From Solwaraspora sp. WMMD1047 (lineage in GTDB: Bacteria > Actinomycetota > Actinomycetes > Mycobacteriales > Micromonosporaceae): DNA of 64,000 bases. Positions 34,421-46,251 of the stretch are shown piece by piece. The translations under genes were made by a program, and so were the position numbers. Location of the stretch: NCBI RefSeq assembly GCF_029626155.1, contig NZ_JARUBL010000001.1, forward strand, positions 4,134,501 to 4,198,500. Reading direction: 5' to 3'. The notes under the pieces are model-generated. The model saw only the letters and a program-made list of their open reading frames with translations, was not told the origin of the DNA and did no database searches. Position 1 is the first letter of the stretch. Each line of letters starts with the position of its first letter.

Positions 34421-36325
34421 GTGAGTGGAAGCAGACGGCGACACGAAGGGGGCAGACACCTTGCCGAACATCGTCCGGGTCGAACCCGGTTGCGGCCCGG
34501 TGCGCGCCCGGACGGCCGGGTGCTCGACCGTCTTCCCCCAGCCATCCGGCTGCTACTCATCCTCGCCCTCTGGGCCGCCATCACCCTGGGATTCGGCGCC
34601 TGGCAACTGATCGGTTCCATCGGCGACGTTCGACAGGCCGGTGCGGCCCGGAACTACGCGTCGGCGGGACTGGCCACGGTCACCCTGATCGAACGGCTGC
34701 AGGACGAGCGGGACATCGCCGCCCAGGTCCGGGCGACCGGTTCGGACAATCCCCGACTGCAGGAGTCGCACGGCGCCACCGACCGGGCCCGGGCGGACCT
34801 CGAATCCGCGCTGCGCCCGTTCCCGGCCGAAGCGTTCGGCGGCCAACTGACCGAGGTACGCTCCCGGCTCGCCACCCTGACGGTCCTGCGCGCCGAGGCG
34901 TTCACCGAGGGACGGCCGACCGCCCGCAGCGTGACCGGATACGGCGAACTGATCACACCGCTGATCCGGCTCAACGAACGAACCGCCCAACGCGCCACCG
35001 CGCTGACCGGGCAGGGCGCCACGCTCGGCCCGGCGTCCGGGCTGTCCGTGCTGCTGCTGGCCGCCGAGGCGTTGTCCCAGCAACGAACCACCATCACCAC
35101 CGTGCTCGCCCGGGACCGCTCCACCACCGAGGAACGACAGGCGCTGCGGACCAGCGCCGCCGTCGCCCAAAAGACCCTGGCCGCCTTCGTCGCCGACGCC
35201 GCGCCGTCGGTGCTGCGCGTCTACCAGGAGGCCGGCGACGAGCGGCGGGCCGGCGACGCCGACGAGTTCGCCGCCCGGATCATCGGCGACGCCGGGCCCT
35301 ACAGCACCGCGGGTCTGCTCCCGGCCGACTGGGCCGACCTCTCGGCGGACCGGCTCAACCAGATCAGGTTGACCGCCTGGACCGCCGCCACCGAGTTGAT
35401 CGACCGGGCCAGCGACGCGCTGAACCGGCACCGGATGGCGGCCGCCCTCGGCGCCGTCATCGGCGTCGGTGCCGTCCTTGTCGCCGGGGTGGCGGTGGTG
35501 CTGTCCCGGCGGGCGCTGCTCACCCGATCGGGCCGCATCGACCCGGCAACCCCGGACGGCCCGGCGACATCCGCCACCGGCTGGCAGGATCCGCTGCCCT
35601 GCACCCTGTCGCACCGGACCCAGGAACTGCTCGACGAGCAGCTCACCCTCATCAGCGAGCTGGAGTCGACGGAGACCGACCCCGAGCGGCTGGCGGCGCT
35701 GTTCCAACTCGATCACCTGGCCACCCGGATGCGCCGGCACGGCGAAAACCTGATCACCGTCACCGGCCAACCGGCGCTGCGGCACTGGCCCCGCCCGCTG
35801 TCCCTGCTGGAGATCCTGCAGGCCGCCGTCTCCGAGTCGCACCGCTACGACCAGGTCAAACTCGCCGACCTGCCGACCGTGGCGGTGGATGCCAGGGCGG
35901 TCATCGACACCGTGCACTTGCTCGCGGAACTGCTCGACAACGCCACCGCCGCGAATCCGCAGCAGGCCGTCACCGTCTTCGCCGGAACCTGGGAGGACGG
36001 CCGGGTCACCATCGAGATCCACGACTTCGGTCCGGGCATGCCGTTCCCCCGCCGGGCCCTCATCAACGCCCGGCTGACCGGCGCGCTACCCGACGACCCG
36101 TCCGGTCAGGAGACCGGGCTGCGGATCGTCGCGCTGCTGGCCCGCCGGCACGGCATGGAGGTGAAGCTGACCCACCCGGAACACGCCGGCCTCGCCGCGA
36201 CCGTCACCCTGCCGGCGGCGCTGCTGGTCCCGGTGCCGGTCGCGGTGGCACCGGCCGGCGGCGTGGCGACCGATCCGGTCGCGGCGACACCGGCGGGAAT
36301 GGCCACCGAGCCGTACGGTGCGTGA
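34421..36325 (+). CDS. Nitrate/nitrite-sensor-like histidine kinase
   Basis: 634-residue membrane kinase. TM1 (about residues 42-60), a large extracytoplasmic helical NIT domain rich in ERLQDERD- and LLAAEALSQQRT-type segments (about 65-335), and TM2 (about 340-366) come first. The dimerisation region holds the likely phospho-His in LFQLDHLATRMRRHGENL. The ATPase domain has N box ELLDNATAANPQQ, G1 HDFGPGMP and G2 GQETGLRIVALLARRHG. This type is usually found with roadblock, DUF742 and small-GTPase genes (conservons) or a response regulator; none is adjacent. GTG 34421, with GGAGGTGGG upstream, is preferred to the start at 34361. Confidence 0.88.
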   Translation: MSGSRRRHEGGRHLAEHRPGRTRLRPGARPDGRVLDRLPPAIRLLLILALWAAITLGFGAWQLIGSIGDVRQAGAARNYASAGLATVTLIERLQDERDIAAQVRATGSDNPRLQESHGATDRARADLESALRPFPAEAFGGQLTEVRSRLATLTVLRAEAFTEGRPTARSVTGYGELITPLIRLNERTAQRATALTGQGATLGPASGLSVLLLAAEALSQQRTTITTVLARDRSTTEERQALRTSAAVAQKTLAAFVADAAPSVLRVYQEAGDERRAGDADEFAARIIGDAGPYSTAGLLPADWADLSADRLNQIRLTAWTAATELIDRASDALNRHRMAAALGAVIGVGAVLVAGVAVVLSRRALLTRSGRIDPATPDGPATSATGWQDPLPCTLSHRTQELLDEQLTLISELESTETDPERLAALFQLDHLATRMRRHGENLITVTGQPALRHWPRPLSLLEILQAAVSESHRYDQVKLADLPTVAVDARAVIDTVHLLAELLDNATAANPQQAVTVFAGTWEDGRVTIEIHDFGPGMPFPRRALINARLTGALPDDPSGQETGLRIVALLARRHGMEVKLTHPEHAGLAATVTLPAALLVPVPVAVAPAGGVATDPVAATPAGMATEPYGA

Positions 36326-36367
36326 GCGGCGCGCCGTACGGCACCGCCCGGTGGTCGCCGCCCCACC

Positions 36368-37726
36368 TCAGTTCGCCACCTCCTCGGCGCTCCGGTACGC
36401 GTAGATCCGGTCCACGAACCGCCGGTTCAACGCCGGCACCCGGCTCAGCACCCCGAACCGACCGCGCGCGGCGGTCAGCTTGAGCCGGCCGAGCACGGGC
36501 CGGAAGAGCAGGTCGTCGCCGTTGGTCCCGTTGCTGTTGAGCGAGTCCGCGACCCGCGCGAACCCGAACGGGACCATCCTCGCCTCGTAGTCGGCGACCG
36601 CCCGCAGCAGTGGTTTCTCCCCGGCCGCGGCGGCCACCACCTGCCGGGTCAGCAACGCCGCGTCGAGCATCGCGGTGTTGGCGCCCACCCCCCGGCCCGG
36701 AGTCATGGTGTGGATCGCGTCGCCGAGCAGGGTGACGTTGCCGGCCGGCCACGACGGCACCGGCACCGAGGTGACGATGCGCAGCGGGAAACAACTGCCC
36801 GGGTCGGCGCTGGCCAGCAACTCCCGCAGGTTCGGGTGCCAGCGGCGGATCATCGACCCGGCGAGGTCGATCAGATCCTGGCCCCGACGCTGCAGCACAT
36901 CGGGTGGTAGCCGGCGACGCGACGTCCAGAGGATGAGGTTGACATAGTCGCGGGTGTTGTCGTAGAGCAGGCCCGGCCAGCGTTCGATGAGCGCGGCGTC
37001 GGTGCCGCCGACACCCGGCTTCACCGCCCCCTCGCGATCCCAGGGGAACTCCATCACGTGCAGCATCCCCATCATGCCGCCGCCGCCCAGAATCAACGAC
37101 ACACCCCGGCGGACCCGCTCCGGCAACAGGGCGCGGACCCGGTCGGTCAGCGGCGCCTTGGTGGCCAGGGTGACGCTGCCCGAGTCGACGATCCGGGCCT
37201 GCGGCAGATACTGCTGCCGGACCGCCGAGTGGGTGCCGTCCGCGGCCACGAGCAGGTCGCCGGTGGCGGACGTGCCGTCGTCGAAGTACGCCGTCACCCG
37301 GCCGTCGTCGTGCCGCTGGTAGTGGGTGAAGGTCTTGCCGAACCGGACCACGTCCTCCATGCCGGTCAGCAGGAGCTGCCGCAACGTCATCCGGGACACC
37401 GCGCGGTCGCTGTTGGCCGGGTCCTCGTCGGCGCGGAACGCGAACGACGCGGTCTGGCCCAGCTTCTCGGTGAGCACGTTGAAGTAGGCGGGCGACCGGG
37501 CGCAGGTGGCCAGGAAGGTCTCGAACAGCTCCGCCGACAGGCACTCCCGCAGCGCGCGGCAGCCGGTGGGTCCCACGCCGATCCGGTAGCCGTGCAGCCC
37601 GTCGGCGCGGGTGCGGTACTTCTCGAAGACCGTGACGCTCACCCCGGCCCGGCGCAGACCGTGCGCCAGGCACATCCCGCCCGTGCCGGCGCCGATCACC
37701 AGCACGTGTGGCCGCCGCTCCGGCAT
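36368..37726 (-). CDS. FAD-dependent monooxygenase of the polyketide cluster (WhiE ORFVIII-like role)
   Basis: 452-residue flavoprotein hydroxylase with VLVIGAGTGGMCLAHGLRRAG at the N-terminus, the DG-type motif LLVAADGTHSAVR near residue 175 and the GD motif VTLLGDAIHTMTPGRGVGAN near 310. It is the last gene of the leftward PKS operon. In the whiE spore-pigment cluster the equivalent protein hydroxylates the late aromatic intermediate. GTG 37735 overlaps the ABM stop (GTGA), but ATG 37726 has a G-rich ribosome site at the right distance and is preferred; the difference is three residues. Confidence 0.88.
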   Translation of the reverse strand: MPERRPHVLVIGAGTGGMCLAHGLRRAGVSVTVFEKYRTRADGLHGYRIGVGPTGCRALRECLSAELFETFLATCARSPAYFNVLTEKLGQTASFAFRADEDPANSDRAVSRMTLRQLLLTGMEDVVRFGKTFTHYQRHDDGRVTAYFDDGTSATGDLLVAADGTHSAVRQQYLPQARIVDSGSVTLATKAPLTDRVRALLPERVRRGVSLILGGGGMMGMLHVMEFPWDREGAVKPGVGGTDAALIERWPGLLYDNTRDYVNLILWTSRRRLPPDVLQRRGQDLIDLAGSMIRRWHPNLRELLASADPGSCFPLRIVTSVPVPSWPAGNVTLLGDAIHTMTPGRGVGANTAMLDAALLTRQVVAAAAGEKPLLRAVADYEARMVPFGFARVADSLNSNGTNGDDLLFRPVLGRLKLTAARGRFGVLSRVPALNRRFVDRIYAYRSAEEVAN

Positions 37727-37731
37727 CGCGG

Positions 37732-38157
37732 TCACCCCCCGTCCGCCGCGACCCGCCGGGAACCGGTCGGACCCGACTGTGCCCCGGTGGTCTCGGCGCG
37801 GACCACGAACCGCATCGACCGGGCCTCGGTCGCGCAGGCCCGCAACGGTCCGGCCAGTTCCCGGTGCGCCGCCTCCCGCTCCCACGCCTCGAAGCACGCC
37901 AACGACGTCCACTCGCTGGTGATCAGCCACTGCTCGGGGTCGGTGACGGACTGGCAGACCTGGTCGCGGAGGTGCCCGGTGACGCTGGCGGCGACCTGGT
38001 GCCGGATCCGTTCGTAGGCCTGCAGGAACTCCGTCGTACGCGGTTGCGGGATGCGCAGCAGGAACAGCACCCGGGCACCGATCAGCCCGGCGCCGTTGCC
38101 GGCACCGCCCGCCGACCGGCCGTTGACCGGCCCGCCGAGACTCAACGAATCAACCAT
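37732..38157 (-). CDS. Antibiotic-biosynthesis-type monooxygenase (ABM domain; WhiE ORFI-like)
   Basis: 141-residue protein. After a Gly/Ser-rich N-terminal ~27 residues comes a ferredoxin-like ABM domain (RVLFLLRIPQPRTTEFLQAY; QWLITSEWTSLACFEAWERE). ABM proteins oxygenate or otherwise tailor polyketide anthrones without a metal or flavin. The ATG overlaps the CLF stop by eight bases (ATGGTTGA). A GTG three codons upstream is an alternative start. Role in this pathway is inferred from the cluster. Confidence 0.85.
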   Translation of the reverse strand: MVDSLSLGGPVNGRSAGGAGNGAGLIGARVLFLLRIPQPRTTEFLQAYERIRHQVAASVTGHLRDQVCQSVTDPEQWLITSEWTSLACFEAWEREAAHRELAGPLRACATEARSMRFVVRAETTGAQSGPTGSRRVAADGG

Positions 38158-39439
38158 CCCGGTCACCCTCTTTCTCCTCGGTTTCAGGTCCCGTAGGACC
38201 AGCGGCGTCTTCCAGGTCCCGTAGGACCAGAGCGCTGTTGAAGCCGTCGAACCCGCGGGCGGCGACCAGCGCGACGCCCGAGTCCAGCGACCCCGACCGG
38301 CGGGCGAAGCTCAGCTCGCACCCGTCCGCGACCCGCTCCGGAGCGGCCGACGGCGGGACCATCCGGTGCCGCAGGCTGAGCAGCGCGGTCGCCACGTCCA
38401 GCGCCGAGCCACCCTGGTGGGCCCGGCCGGTGAGTGGCTTCTGGGTGGAGACCGGCGGGGTGTGCGGCCCGAACACCGACCGCAGCGCCGCCGCCTCGGT
38501 CCGGTCGTAGCGCGGCACACCGAGCGCATCGGGGAACACCGCGCCCACCCGCCCCGGTGGCACCCCCGCCTCGGCCAGGGCCAGCCGGATGGCGCGTGCG
38601 TACTGGCCGGCGTCGCCGCCGCCGTCCGGGCCGGTGTGCGTCCCGTCGTGGGTCGCCGCCCAGCCGGCCAGCTCGCCGTAGATCCGGGGGGCGCCCCGGT
38701 CCAGCGCGTGCCCCAGATCCTCGACGACGAACACCGCGCCGCCCTCGCCCGGCACGTATCCGGTCGCCGCCGCGTCGAACGGCAGGTAGGCCCGGCCGGG
38801 CTCCGGGCTCGAACTCAGCAGCCCGGTCCGCAGCTGGCAGACCAACGCGTACGGGCTGAGCGCGCACTCGGTGCCGCCGGCGATCACCACCGGGGTTCCC
38901 CGGCGGACGGTACGCCGGGCGTGCGCCAGGCTGTCCAGGCCACCGGCCGCCTCGGTGGCCAGCACCCCGCACGGCCCCTTGAACTGGTGCCGGATGGAGA
39001 CCTGCCCGACGCTCGCCGCGTAGAACCAGGCGATCGACTGGTACGCCCCGACGGTGCGGGTCGGCTGGCTCCACAACCGCTGCAGTTCCCGCTGCCCGAA
39101 CAGGTTGCCGCCTGACGAGCTGGCCAGGGTCACCGCGTACCGGTAGGGGTCGTCGGCCTGCTCCGGCAGGCCGGCGTCGGCCAGCGCGAGCAGGGTGCCG
39201 GCGAAGCCAAGGTGGGTCCACCGGTCGGTCTGCACGGCGAGCCGGTTGTCGGCGTACCGGAGCTGGTCGAAGTCGGCCACCTCCCCGGCCAACGTGGTGG
39301 GGTACCGGTCCGGGTCGAACAGGGTGATCCGGCGGACCCGGTTCTCGCCGGCCAGCACCGTCTTCCAGTGCGCGTCCAGCCCGACCCCGCTCGGCGCGAC
39401 CACGCCGATCCCGGTGACGACCGCCCGGCCGGTCAGCAC
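38150..39439 (-). CDS. Type II PKS chain-length factor (ketosynthase beta)
   Basis: 429-residue KSbeta/CLF that pairs with KSalpha and sets polyketide chain length. The ketosynthase fold is intact ([20 protein letters not shown] near the start; [19 protein letters not shown]). The position of the catalytic cysteine is occupied by Ala164 in [18 protein letters not shown], so it cannot condense. Most CLFs have Gln there, so the Ala is noteworthy. GTG 39439 overlaps the KSalpha 3' end by seven bases, giving coupled translation of the heterodimer; the longer open frame upstream is only a shadow of KSalpha. Confidence 0.93.
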   Translation of the reverse strand: MLTGRAVVTGIGVVAPSGVGLDAHWKTVLAGENRVRRITLFDPDRYPTTLAGEVADFDQLRYADNRLAVQTDRWTHLGFAGTLLALADAGLPEQADDPYRYAVTLASSSGGNLFGQRELQRLWSQPTRTVGAYQSIAWFYAASVGQVSIRHQFKGPCGVLATEAAGGLDSLAHARRTVRRGTPVVIAGGTECALSPYALVCQLRTGLLSSSPEPGRAYLPFDAAATGYVPGEGGAVFVVEDLGHALDRGAPRIYGELAGWAATHDGTHTGPDGGGDAGQYARAIRLALAEAGVPPGRVGAVFPDALGVPRYDRTEAAALRSVFGPHTPPVSTQKPLTGRAHQGGSALDVATALLSLRHRMVPPSAAPERVADGCELSFARRSGSLDSGVALVAARGFDGFNSALVLRDLEDAAGPTGPETEEKEGDRDG

Positions 39440-40724
39440 GCCGGCTCCCGCAGCCGGCGGAAGAGCATCGCCGACTGGAACCCGCCGAACCCGCTGCCGA
39501 CCGAGAGCGCCACGTCGACCGGCAGCTCCCGGGCCACGTTCGGCACGTAGTCCAGGTCGCACTCGGGATCCCGGTTGGCCCAGTTGGCCGTCGGCGGCAC
39601 CACGCCGAACTCGATGGCCAGCGCGCAGGCGGCCATCTCGATCGAGCCGATGGCGCCGAGCGAGTGCCCGACCATCGACTTGATCGAGCTGATCGGCACC
39701 CGGTACGCCGCGGCGCCCAGCGCCCGTTTGAACGCGGCCGTCTCGTGCCGGTCGTTCTGCCGGGTCGCCGACCCGTGCGCGCTGATGTAGGAGACCTGGT
39801 CCGGATTGATCCGGGCCTGGTCCATCGCGGCGCTGATGGCCAGCGCCATCTCCGCGCCGTCCGGGCGCAGCCCGGTCATGTGGTAGCCGTTGCTGCGGTT
39901 GGCGTAGCCGACCACCTCGCAGTAGACCGGCGCCCCCCGTCGGCGGGCGTGCATCAGCTCCTCCAGGACCAGCACCGCCGCCCCCTCGGCCAGCACGAAG
40001 CCGCGCCGGTCCGCATCGAACGGCCGGGAGGCCCGGGCCGGGTCGTCGTTGCACGGCGTGGTGGCCCGGATCGCGTCGAAGGAGGCCACCGTCACCGGGG
40101 AGATCGGGCTGTCCGACGCACCGGCGAGAACGACGTCGACCACCCCGTCCTCGATCAGTTGGTGGCCGTAGCCGATCGCGTCGATGCCCGAGGTGCAGCC
40201 GGTCGACACCACCTGCGCGGGTCCGTGCAGACCGTGCCGGCAGGCCACGTCGGCGGCCAGGCTGCTGGGCACCAGTGCCTGGTAGAGGAAGGGGCTGGTG
40301 CCGTCGGGGTCGACCAGCCACCGGGCTCCCCCGCCGCTGGCGGTCACGTACTGCTGCTCCAGGGCCATCGTGCCGCCGACCGCCGAGCCGAGCACCACCC
40401 CGGTCCGGGTCCGGGTCCGGTCGGTCAGCTCCAGGCCGCTGTCGGCGACCGCCTCGATGGAGGCGGCCAACGCGAACTGCACGTACCGGTCGCCGCGCTC
40501 CCGCTCGGCGCGGGTCAGCCCGGCGGCCGCCGGGTCGAAGTCGCACTCCGCGGCGACCCGGGACCGGAACGGGGCCGGGTCGAACAGGGTGATCCGCCTG
40601 GTGGCCGTCTCCCCTTTGGTCACGGTGGTCCAGAACCGGTCCCGGGTGACCCCGCCGGGCGCCACCACCCCGACGCCCGTGACCACGGTGCGTCGCGGGC
40701 CGGTGGGCCGGGTGCCCGGCGGGC

Positions 40725-40728
<4 letters not shown>
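39433..40728 (-). CDS. Type II PKS ketosynthase alpha
   Basis: 431-residue KSalpha, the condensing enzyme of an aromatic polyketide synthase. The catalytic triad is visible: Cys178 in [12 protein letters not shown], His318 in [15 protein letters not shown] and His355 in [15 protein letters not shown]. The C-terminal NVAREL ... [11 protein letters not shown] is typical. The usual HGSGT motif reads HGSAT. The GTG start overlaps the cupin stop (GTGA). Gene order cupin-KSalpha-CLF matches whiE-type spore-pigment clusters (ORFII-III-IV). Confidence 0.95.
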
Positions 40729-43346
<2,618 letters not shown>

Positions 43347-43385
43347 CCCGCTCCGTCCTTCCCCGATGGCCGGATACCACGGCAT

Positions 43386-43955
43386 TCAGTCGGCCGGATC
43401 CGGTGCGTCCGGACCGCCGGGAGCCAGCGCGACCAGCGGCTGTTCGAACTCGACCGGCTGACCGTCGTCGACCAGCACCGCGACGACCGTGCCGGCCTGC
43501 TCCGCGGTCACCTGGTTCATCAGCTTCATCGCCTCGACGATCCCGATCACCTGGCCGGCCTCGATCGCGTCACCGACCTCGACGTACGGCGCGGCGCCCG
43601 GCTCGGGCGCGCGGTAGAACGTGCCGACAAGTGGTGAGACGACCGTCCGGCGCGGCGCGGTGGCCTCGACCGTGGCCGGGGTGGGAGCCGGCGGCCGGGT
43701 CGGCCGGTCCGCCGGCACCGCCGGTTGCCATTCGATCTCCAACAGGGCGTCGCCGTAGCTCATCCGAACCCGTCGCAGTGGACCGTCGAGTTCCGCCGTC
43801 ACCTGCCGCAGTTGCCGCCGCAACGCCGCCAGTTCAGATCCGGCGTGGCTGTCCGACCCACCGTCGCGGCCGTGGTCGGTCACCGACCCGGCACCGCCGT
43901 TCGCCTGCGCCGGCACCGCGTCCGGCCGGCGGACCGGTCCCGCCGCCCCGGTCAT
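43386..43955 (-). CDS. accB: Biotin carboxyl carrier protein of acetyl-CoA carboxylase
   Basis: 189-residue BCCP. The C-terminal biotinyl domain (about residues 104-182) carries the biotinylated lysine in VIGIVEAMKLMNQV (Lys144) and the thumb-like segment PLVGTFYRAPEPGAAPYVEVGD typical of E. coli-type AccB. A charged helix (SELAALRRQLRQVTAELDG) and a Pro/Thr linker precede it. Its start overlaps the accDA stop (ATGA). The complex AccB-AccC-AccDA is fully encoded here. Confidence 0.95.
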   Translation of the reverse strand: MTGAAGPVRRPDAVPAQANGGAGSVTDHGRDGGSDSHAGSELAALRRQLRQVTAELDGPLRRVRMSYGDALLEIEWQPAVPADRPTRPPAPTPATVEATAPRRTVVSPLVGTFYRAPEPGAAPYVEVGDAIEAGQVIGIVEAMKLMNQVTAEQAGTVVAVLVDDGQPVEFEQPLVALAPGGPDAPDPAD

Positions 43956-45913
43956 GACGCCCGCCGGACAGCCGGTACGCAGCCTCGACCCCGCAGGTCA
44001 GCACCGGCGGCCCGCGCAGCCGTGGCACTGACCGGCTCACCCGGTGGGCAGACCGGCTCAGTCGTACGGCAGACCGGCTCAGTCGTACGGCAGACCGGCT
44101 CAGTCGTACGGCAGACCTGTCCAGCTACGGCATCGGTCGGCTGCGGCGCCGCGCCGTACCTGCGGAACCGCTGCCGCCGCTCGCGGACCAGGGTTTCGAC
44201 GGGCCGGTCGAGCAACGGGGTCAGGGCCGCGACGATCGCCCGGCGCAGCAGCCGGGCGGCGTGCCCCGGATCGGCCTGGGCGCCGCCCGGCGGTTCCGGG
44301 ACCACCCCGTCCACGATGCCGAGCCGGAGCAGCTCGGGCGCGGTGATCCGCAGGGCGCGGGCGGCCCGCGGGCCGGCCGCCGGGTCGTTCCAGAGGATCG
44401 CCGCGCAGCCTTCCGGGCTGATCACGGAGTAGATCGCCGTCCGCAGCATCAGCACCCGGTCGGCCACGGCCAGCGCGAGCGCGCCGCCGCTGCCGCCCTC
44501 CCCCGTGATCACCGCGACCACCGGGGTCGGCAGCCCGGTCATCGTGAGGATGCTGTCCGCGATGGCCGCCGCCTGGCCGTGCCGCTCGGCCTCCACCCCC
44601 GGGTACGCCCCGGGCGTGTCGATCAGGGTGACGACCGGCAGCCCGAGCCGGGCCGCCAGTCGCATCACCCGCAGCGCTTTGCGGTAGCCGGCCGGGGTGG
44701 CCATTCCGAAGTTGCGGGCCAGCAGGTCCCTGGTGTGGTGGCCCTTCTGGTGGCCGATCACCACCAGGTGCCGGTCGCCGAGCCGGGCCAGGGCCGCCAC
44801 GGTCGCCGGGCAGTCGGCGCCGAGCCGGTCCCCGTGCAGTTCGACGAAGCCGTCGAAGGCTGTCGCCAGGTAGTCCAGGGTGGTCGGCCGGGCGATGTCG
44901 CGGGCGGCCCGGACGGCCTGCCAGGCGTCCGGCTGCCCGAGCCGGTCGGCGTCGGTCACCAGCGCCGGTGACGCGCCCTCGGCCGTGACCGGTTGGGCCG
45001 AGCCCGCTCCGGATGAGCCCGGTTCGGCCGGGCCCGGTTCAGCCGGGCCCGGTTCAGCCGGGCCGGGTCGGTCGGCGTACCAGCCCCGGACACCCGAGGC
45101 GGTCCGGCCCGTCGGTCGGGCGGCGGCGAGCAGCAGCCGCAGCCGCTTGCGCAGCTCCCGCCGGTCGACGACCAGATCCGCCTGGCCGTGTTCCAGCAGG
45201 AACCGGGCCGTCTGGAAACCCTGCGGCAGCCCCTGCCGGAGCGTCTGCGAGATCACCCGGGGGCCGGCGAACCCCATCCGGGCGCCGGTCTCGACCAGCA
45301 CGATGTCGGTGTTCGTCGCGAACGACGCGGCCACCCCGCCGTAGGTCGGGTCGGTGATCAGGCTGACGCTGAGCACGCCGGCCTCCCGAAGCGCGGCGAC
45401 CGCCTGGCTGACCGTCGCCATCTGCATCAGGGCCAGCGGCCCCTCCTGCATCCGGGCGCCGCCGGAGGCGGTGACCAGCAGCAGTGGTGACCGGCACCGC
45501 AGGGCACGCTCCGCGGCTGCCGTGATCACCCCGCCGGCCACGGAACCGAGGCTGCCGCCGAGGAACCGGAAGTCCATCACGGCCAGCACCACCGGGTTAC
45601 CGCCGATCCGGGCCACCCCGGCCAGCACCGCCTCGTCGAGACCGGTGCCGGCCCGGGCGGCGGCCAGCCGCCTCGGGTACGGCATCGAGTCGACGAACCC
45701 GACGGGGTCCACCGGCGCCGCCGGGCCCGGCAGGGCGGTGAAGCTGCCCGGGTCGACGAGTTGGTCGATCCGGTCCGGTGCGGACACCCGGCGGTGGGCA
45801 CCGCACTCCGGGCAGACGTCGAGGTGACGCCGGAGCCGCTTGCCGTACAGCAGGACCGCGCAGTGCGCGCAGCGGATCCAGTCGGCGACGCCGGCCGGTG
45901 CCGGCGTGGTCAT
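43952..45913 (-). CDS. Acetyl-CoA carboxylase carboxyltransferase, fused beta-alpha subunits (AccD-AccA)
   Basis: 653-residue fusion of both carboxyltransferase chains. Residues 1-~290 are AccD: a four-Cys zinc ribbon (Cys15, 18, 34, 37) and the crotonase-like core (LLLVTASGGARMQEG). A linker with PAEPG repeats (about 285-315) leads to AccA (about 320-600): TTLDYLATAFDGFVELHGDR, IDTPGAYPGVEAER, TGEGGSGGALALAVADRVL. The last ~55 residues contain three perfect CRTTEPV heptapeptides of unknown role. ATG 45913 overlaps the TcmI-type cyclase stop (ATGA). With accB and accC it makes malonyl-CoA, presumably for this PKS. Confidence 0.94.
   Translation of the reverse strand: MTTPAPAGVADWIRCAHCAVLLYGKRLRRHLDVCPECGAHRRVSAPDRIDQLVDPGSFTALPGPAAPVDPVGFVDSMPYPRRLAAARAGTGLDEAVLAGVARIGGNPVVLAVMDFRFLGGSLGSVAGGVITAAAERALRCRSPLLLVTASGGARMQEGPLALMQMATVSQAVAALREAGVLSVSLITDPTYGGVAASFATNTDIVLVETGARMGFAGPRVISQTLRQGLPQGFQTARFLLEHGQADLVVDRRELRKRLRLLLAAARPTGRTASGVRGWYADRPGPAEPGPAEPGPAEPGSSGAGSAQPVTAEGASPALVTDADRLGQPDAWQAVRAARDIARPTTLDYLATAFDGFVELHGDRLGADCPATVAALARLGDRHLVVIGHQKGHHTRDLLARNFGMATPAGYRKALRVMRLAARLGLPVVTLIDTPGAYPGVEAERHGQAAAIADSILTMTGLPTPVVAVITGEGGSGGALALAVADRVLMLRTAIYSVISPEGCAAILWNDPAAGPRAARALRITAPELLRLGIVDGVVPEPPGGAQADPGHAARLLRRAIVAALTPLLDRPVETLVRERRQRFRRYGAAPQPTDAVAGQVCRTTEPVCRTTEPVCRTTEPVCPPGEPVSATAARAAGADLRGRGCVPAVRRAS
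44049..44116 (-). repeat. Three perfect 21-bp tandem repeats in the accDA 3' end
   Basis: CAGACCGGCTCAGTCGTACGG repeats exactly at 44049-44069, 44070-44090 and 44091-44111, with a partial copy following. In frame it encodes the heptapeptide VCRTTEP, adding a cysteine per unit. Sequence identity between units shows recent expansion. Confidence 0.95.
45018..45062 (-). repeat. Three 15-bp repeats in the AccD-AccA linker
   Basis: CCCGGTTCRGCCGGG at 45018-45032, 45033-45047 and 45048-45062 (one base differs in the first). Each unit is itself nearly palindromic. Encodes PAEPG units joining AccD and AccA. Confidence 0.9.
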
Positions 45914-46251
45914 CCCCGGCTCCCCGGTACGGGGACCGGCGCGTCCCAGCTGTAGAAGCACCGGGCCATCGCGTCCCGTGGTGACCGCCAGGTCGGCGAG
46001 TACGGTGAGATGTAGGCCGAGAGTTCCTGGCTGACCTTCAGGAAGAGGGGGTGACCGCTGGCCCGCTCGACGCCGGCCGTACCGGCGTCCGTCTCGATCA
46101 GGTGTACGTAGAGGTCGTTGAGGGTGTAGAGCGACCGGTGCCGGACCCCCGCTAGCTGCGGCAGCTCGGTCCGATCCGATTCGCCGAAGATCCCCGCCAC
46201 CTGGTCCTCGGATCCCGGCACGACGCGACCGACGATCACCAACCGACTCAT
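45910..46251 (-). CDS. TcmI-type polyketide cyclase (WhiE ORFVII-like)
   Basis: 113-residue small cyclase with the ferredoxin-like fold of TcmI. The opening is SRLVIVGRVVPGSEDQVAGI, followed by RHRSLYTLNDLYVHLIETD, GHPLFLKVSQELSAYISPY and the C-terminal ARCFYSWD. Such proteins close the late rings of pentangular or tetracenomycin-like aromatics. It is the first gene of the leftward PKS/ACC operon. ATG 46251 is the family start; the frame stays open for 17 codons upstream. Confidence 0.92.
   Translation of the reverse strand: MSRLVIVGRVVPGSEDQVAGIFGESDRTELPQLAGVRHRSLYTLNDLYVHLIETDAGTAGVERASGHPLFLKVSQELSAYISPYSPTWRSPRDAMARCFYSWDAPVPVPGSRG

Noticed and set aside
36312-36339. Two CCGTACGG palindromes at the end of the kinase gene as terminator
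   Set aside because: Each is self-complementary and one lies inside the coding region; pairing is ambiguous.
38150-40546. A single ~800-residue frame suggesting a fused KSalpha-CLF protein
   Set aside because: Only the C-terminal 429 residues are a ketosynthase fold; the upstream part is an out-of-frame reading of KSalpha, and GTG 39439 overlapping the KSalpha end is the true CLF start.
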